Below are positions 59,911 to 64,000 of a stretch of 64,000 nt of DNA, piece after piece. The stretch is from NCBI GenBank assembly GCA_003971905.1, contig RSEE01000009.1:868001-932000 (forward strand). Direction: 5' to 3'. The notes beneath the pieces are model-generated. The model had not been told where the DNA came from. It was given only the letters and a program-made list of their open reading frames with translations, and searched no databases. Numbering within the stretch: the first letter of the stretch is position 1; each line of letters opens with the position of its first letter. The translations under genes and the position numbers were made by a program. Source of the stretch: Moniliella sp. 'wahieum'. Taxonomy: Eukaryota; Basidiomycota; Moniliellomycetes; Moniliellales; Moniliellaceae.

Positions 59911-62900
59911 ATGTCGTTCGTGCCCGCCCCCTCGGCTGCCCAACCACCCGGCCCAGGCTCCAGCAACCCCGCCATGGCCCAGCCCCAGCCGCTTCCCGTC
60001 GACGTACCTGCTCATTGGCTCGGCCCCAATGCACCTACCGCCGTGGCTCTGGCTCAGGCTCAGATGCAAGCCCAAGCACACGCGCACGCCCAGGCACAAG
60101 CCCAGGCCCAGCCCAGGCTCAGGCTCAGCTCAGGCCCAGGCTCAGGCTCAGCGCTCAGGCTCAGACTCAGGCCAGGCTCAGGCTGGCCCTTCTCACCAAA
60201 TTCCAGGCCCTCCTCTTGATGCTTCTGTGGCATCATCACCTTGGGAAGCTGCTTCTCGCGCCGCTGGACTAATGACTGCCGTCCAATCTGACCTTGGTAC
60301 CCTGGCCAACCAAATGGCCACCGCACGCACTGCTCAGGGAACACTCTCTGGCCTTGACGTGGCCGCCATGGAGGCTGCCGTACGGAAGCTCATTGACGCC
60401 ATCAACCAGAGCGCCCATCAGTTTAGCTCCCTTCGTCTCGATGCTGGCCCGGCCCCGGCTGCCGCATCTACTTGCGATTGGATCAGCCCAGCCTTTGGCG
60501 CTAGACGCCTCCTCGGCCCATCAGCTCTCGGCCTTGTGGGGCCCGCGAGCCCCGTCACAGTCGCAACAGCCACCTGTTCCTCCACCCCTGCCCCACATGT
60601 CCAACTCAGGCGTAACCACCGACTCGTATGCTAGCTCGCCCAGTCTGTTGCCCGACTCACCTTCCGGCAGTGCAATCAACTCTTCGTCCGCTGTTCACAG
60701 TAGGTCAGGGAGTGTCGGCATGGTACCTGCCCTTCGGCGGGCGCAATGATGGCATCCATGACGTTGGCTGACAAGCCGCATTCACGCGCATCGGCCGCTG
60801 GTACCTCTACCAACCACCTTCCCCACCTCGGCAGCAACCCTGCTGGGTTCGCCTCTCCTCCTCCTCCGCCGCCGCACTCCCAACACCAGTTTCCTCAGAT
60901 TACTGCGCAACAGCCCCAACTTCGCGGCCAGCCGCCTTTCGATGCCTCTTCTGGAGGGCAGCCACCCCCGGCAGGTTCGCCCGGCCGCGATCCAGCCCCA
61001 TTTGCCTCACCTGTATCCCGTTCCCAGGTCCCGAACCAGTTCAGTAATAACCTGCACCTCCCCCCCCCATATAACCGCCTTGTCCAACTCGCTCAACTCC
61101 GGCTCGCTCCGGAGCCAATCAGCCTCAATCCTCCCTCCTTTCAATCACCCTTTGGCCGCATCCAATCGTCGATTAGCTCGGGCCAAGGTGAAGTGGCTCC
61201 TCCTATGCCATCATTAGCCGAAGCATCTGCACAGGGCAACAATCTGCCTGCAGATGCTACTCCAGTACCAACTGCAACGCTAGCTGCGAACCCGGTTGTC
61301 GGGGGCCCTTCTGCTCTACAAGGGTCCTCAGCGGGTATAGCTAGCTTGCATCCTAATTTGGCCGCCTGGCTCAACCAACCCTCGACTTCCTCTGACCAAG
61401 CGCAAAGCTCCCACCTCGTGCGAGATGCCCAGCCTGCACAGTCAACATCCCTTCCCCTATAAGACCACCCCCTCCCGATCAAACTGCTTGCACACACGCC
61501 TCGGTGCTCCAACCGGGCCCCTCGGTCTACAATGCCCCAATTATTGCCCCCAACTCAGGTCCCTACCCCTCTGCCGGCCCCAATGGAGAGCCTATTCCGT
61601 TTGCCCCAGGTTTTTGGCATGTCGACTATGCCTCCCTTCCCAGGGCGCCGGAGCCACAAGTCAGCATCAGTTCCCCAGCTTGACTCTGAGCTAGTGACAG
61701 AGATTGCTCCGAGTGACAAGCGCTATCGGAATCGCAAACTTTTGGTTCGTCCAGACTTCTGCTTCCCCTTCGTTCTGTTTCTTGTACTAACGCCTTGACT
61801 GGTTCAGCGTGACTTGCGGGAGTACCTCTATCGCTTCCTCAACACGACCGAGTTCCGCCTCCTCACCGACACGCACGATGTAGTGGAATGGGTCGAGCAT
61901 CCCAACGCCGATCCGGCCGCGCTCGCTAATCTGCCAGGGGGCGGAGGGGCTTTGGCAAATCGGCGTTGTCCCCGAGCAGCGACTATTTCACATTGACTTT
62001 CAAAGCAAAGATTACTACCGCACCAACTCAGCGCTGATGAACGAGCTCATTCGGGTTGGACATGCATTGACTCGCGTTCAACCCTTCGAGTATGGTGTGG
62101 CTGCTGGGGTGCTCCAGCCGAGTCATGTGGAGGACGTGGCAAAGGACCTCATGGACAGTGCCCGCTCTGGGTTTCGACAAGGCGTACGCTCCCAGCCTTC
62201 GCAACCAATGGACGAAACTGAAGAGCAGAAGGCACTCGTCAGCGTGCAATGGAACGGGCTAAAGCCAAGCAGCGGGACCGGGAACGCGGTGCGACTCGTC
62301 TGCGCAAGCCCATTCCGCGTCAGTTGCTCATACCTGGTGCCTACAGTGACGATGCAGCCAGCGATGATGATTTGCATGGCCTGTCAGTGGAATCATGGCG
62401 CGCCGAACGACAGCGCAAGCTCGCCCATCTCGACATACCCGAAGATGGATCGTCGCCCTCTTCCTCGGGTGGGAAGGACGACGGGCCAAGAAAGCTCTCT
62501 CCAAGGGAGTTGAGGCGGTCACACCTCGTTGGCGCAATCCAGCACTTACTCGGGCCTATGTGGCCGCGGACTTCCAGGCGCTGCGTACGCCTGGGTCCAG
62601 TACACGGCGGCGCAAAAGCGCCCCGGGTGGAGCCGATCCTGACCAAGCCGATGCCACGTTAGCCGGGCCCAGGCGATGGCGAAGAGATCGTCCATTGGAC
62701 ATAGACATTCCCCATTCGCTTCGCGGTCGGCGCTTACCGGCGGCTCTGTTTGACTCTGGCTGGTTAGCCCAACATCGGGAAGAGCTTTACAATGCGCCCT
62801 ATTACATCTCAGTAGACGATGACCCCGTACCTGGGTGGTCAGAAGGGGCCTACGGCGTATCCGAATCCGACGGCTCCTGTGCTGACTCTCCAGCCAAGGG

Positions 62901-63887
62901 GCCCCCCTGGCTCGGCGGTCAAGGGAAAGGGCGCAGTGCGTCCACTTCATTCTCCACCGCTAGCTCCGCTAGGTCAGTCGAGCCTTCACCTTCGCTTTCT
63001 CCCGGCAAGCAAGAGTTTCTGCACAACCGCCCTAACCGTGGGTCCATCTCTGGCTTCCACAAAGCTCGTCCCCGCATCGTCATTGATGAAAAGAATACCG
63101 AATGGGCGGTTGAGGATGACGATGAAGACGAGGGAGATGAGGTGGACGACTGGTGCCTACGCTGGAGCGACGACGGTCGTCTAAACGCCAACGTACCTCC
63201 GTTTCTCAGTCCCGTCCCTGCCTATCGCATGGAGTTCCCCCGCCTATGGCCCCATTGCCGCCCCCACCGTTGAAGAAGGCGCAGCACAGCGCATCGGCTG
63301 TGCTTCAATCTACGACCCAGTCCCCTCCTTTGGCCTCCGCCCCAGAGCAGACACCGGTCTTCTGGACGGTGCGTGTCTTTACCCGCACAGGAGGGCGATG
63401 CTGGCTCCACGACGAGTGTTTCGGCAGATATCAAGGTGGAAAAGCCTGGCACGCCGTCAGGCGGATGGCTGGATTGGGGGACTGGTCCCGCGAATTCCAC
63501 TTACCCCTTGGGGATTTACTGCCGATGGAGCTTTCTTCAGGATTGGGATTAGGTACTCCGATGGAAATCGTGCCCCAAACCCCAGGAACGGTGGCCCGAT
63601 TGATGTCCAATCTGGGGTCCGGCCTTCTCACACCCCAGTCTGGGTGCGTCAGCAGTCCCGGATGATGCAAGAGTGAGCACTGGCGCCAGCACCAAACCGA
63701 AACAACTTTGGCTGTGCGGGTACGACGTCAGTGAGCCCACCCAGTCCCTACTACCTCGGAAAGGCGATCGAAGAGCCCGGGCAACACCGAAGCGCAGTAT
63801 CACCATCAACTTCAGGCGCACCACCAGCAAATTGTTCACCGTCTCTCCCAAGCGAGCCCATCGCTTACTTCGCCCAGTACCGAGTAA
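59911..63887 (+). CDS. Large unrecognised protein with one ordered core
   Basis: I do not recognise this gene. The start MSFVPAPSAAQPPGPGSSNP is at 59911. Residues 50-90 are AQAQAHAHAQAQ-type repeats, now frame-broken. Next comes SPWEAASRAAGLMTAVQSDL and MATARTAQGTLSGLDVAAME, a helical stretch, then 450 Pro/Ser/Gln-rich residues. The ordered core spans an intron near 61740-61807: SELVTEIAPSDKRYRNRKLL, RDLREYLYRFLNTTEFRLLT, DVVEWVEHPNADPAALANL and, in other frames, YYRTNSALMNELIRVGHALT and EYGVAAGVLQPSHVEDVAKD. Later parts include a basic RAKAKQRDRERGATRLRKPI, an acidic WAVEDDDEDEGDEVDDWCLR, and a Gln/His-rich end near 63887. It resembles a fungal-specific regulator or scaffold, but that is inference from composition only. 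Confidence 0.6.
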
Positions 63888-64000
63888 TGGGTTGTACTAG
63901 TACTTTGGTACCTTGCGACCTCATCCCTCTCTGTAACTTTCACGATATTTCCCCTTTGCGCGCGCGCGGCCTCTATCCCCCACCGCCTCTCATGATACCG

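Noticed and set aside
59034-59975. Overlapping long frames on both strands upstream of the 59.9-kb gene
   Set aside because: The DNA is above 65% GC with a G-rich minisatellite, which removes stop codons. Translations are Pro/Ala/Arg-rich without domains.

Overview
The window is nuclear DNA of a filamentous or dimorphic fungus, most likely a basidiomycete. The evidence is GT-AG introns of 66-117 nt, fungal housekeeping genes, a Fus3/Kss1-class pheromone MAP kinase, a septation-network (SIN) type kinase and a Stealth-family phosphotransferase of the kind known from Cryptococcus. I could not settle the class. No rRNA, tRNA, transposon ORF or CRISPR array was recognised.

Layout. 0.5-2.4 kb (+): a serine/proline-rich unknown. 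3.6-17.6 kb, all on the minus strand: a RhoGEF, an unknown protein with a mitochondrial-like N terminus, S-adenosylmethionine synthetase, an SCP2 sterol carrier ending in a peroxisomal signal, and a two-finger C2H2 regulator, plus two weak ORFs. 17.6-25.5 kb: a gene desert rich in short palindromic repeats. 25.5-39.1 kb: the gene-dense core, with a myotubularin phosphatase, deoxyhypusine synthase head-to-head with glucosidase II beta, eIF3 subunit l head-to-head with the MAP kinase, and the Stealth phosphotransferase. 39.1-48.5 kb: a second desert of the same style. 48.6-52.0 kb (+): one long gene that joins a secreted GH16 glucanase-like domain to a multi-pass acyltransferase-3 domain. 54.1-58.1 kb (+): a Cdc7/SIN-like kinase with a C-terminal C1-type zinc domain. 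59.9-63.9 kb (+): a long unknown protein.

Two signals cut across the window. First, almost every conserved gene is broken by one or more single-base frameshifts inside otherwise perfect family motifs, in places three within 80 bp. Essential housekeeping genes are affected equally, so I read these as uncorrected base-call indels rather than pseudogenes. CDS coordinates below are therefore gene spans that include introns and frameshifts, not open frames. Second, the intergenic DNA is built from a small vocabulary of reiterated palindromic hexamers, often as GTGAC-NN-GTGAC, plus a dispersed GAAGCTTGAAGC word.

Together the genes cover translation (eIF3l, hypusination), methyl-group supply (SAM), ER glycoprotein quality control, cell-surface glycan building (GH16-AT3, Stealth) and signalling of morphogenesis and division (RhoGEF, MAPK, SIN kinase, myotubularin). 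The GH16-AT3 fusion is the strongest candidate for something not widely described.
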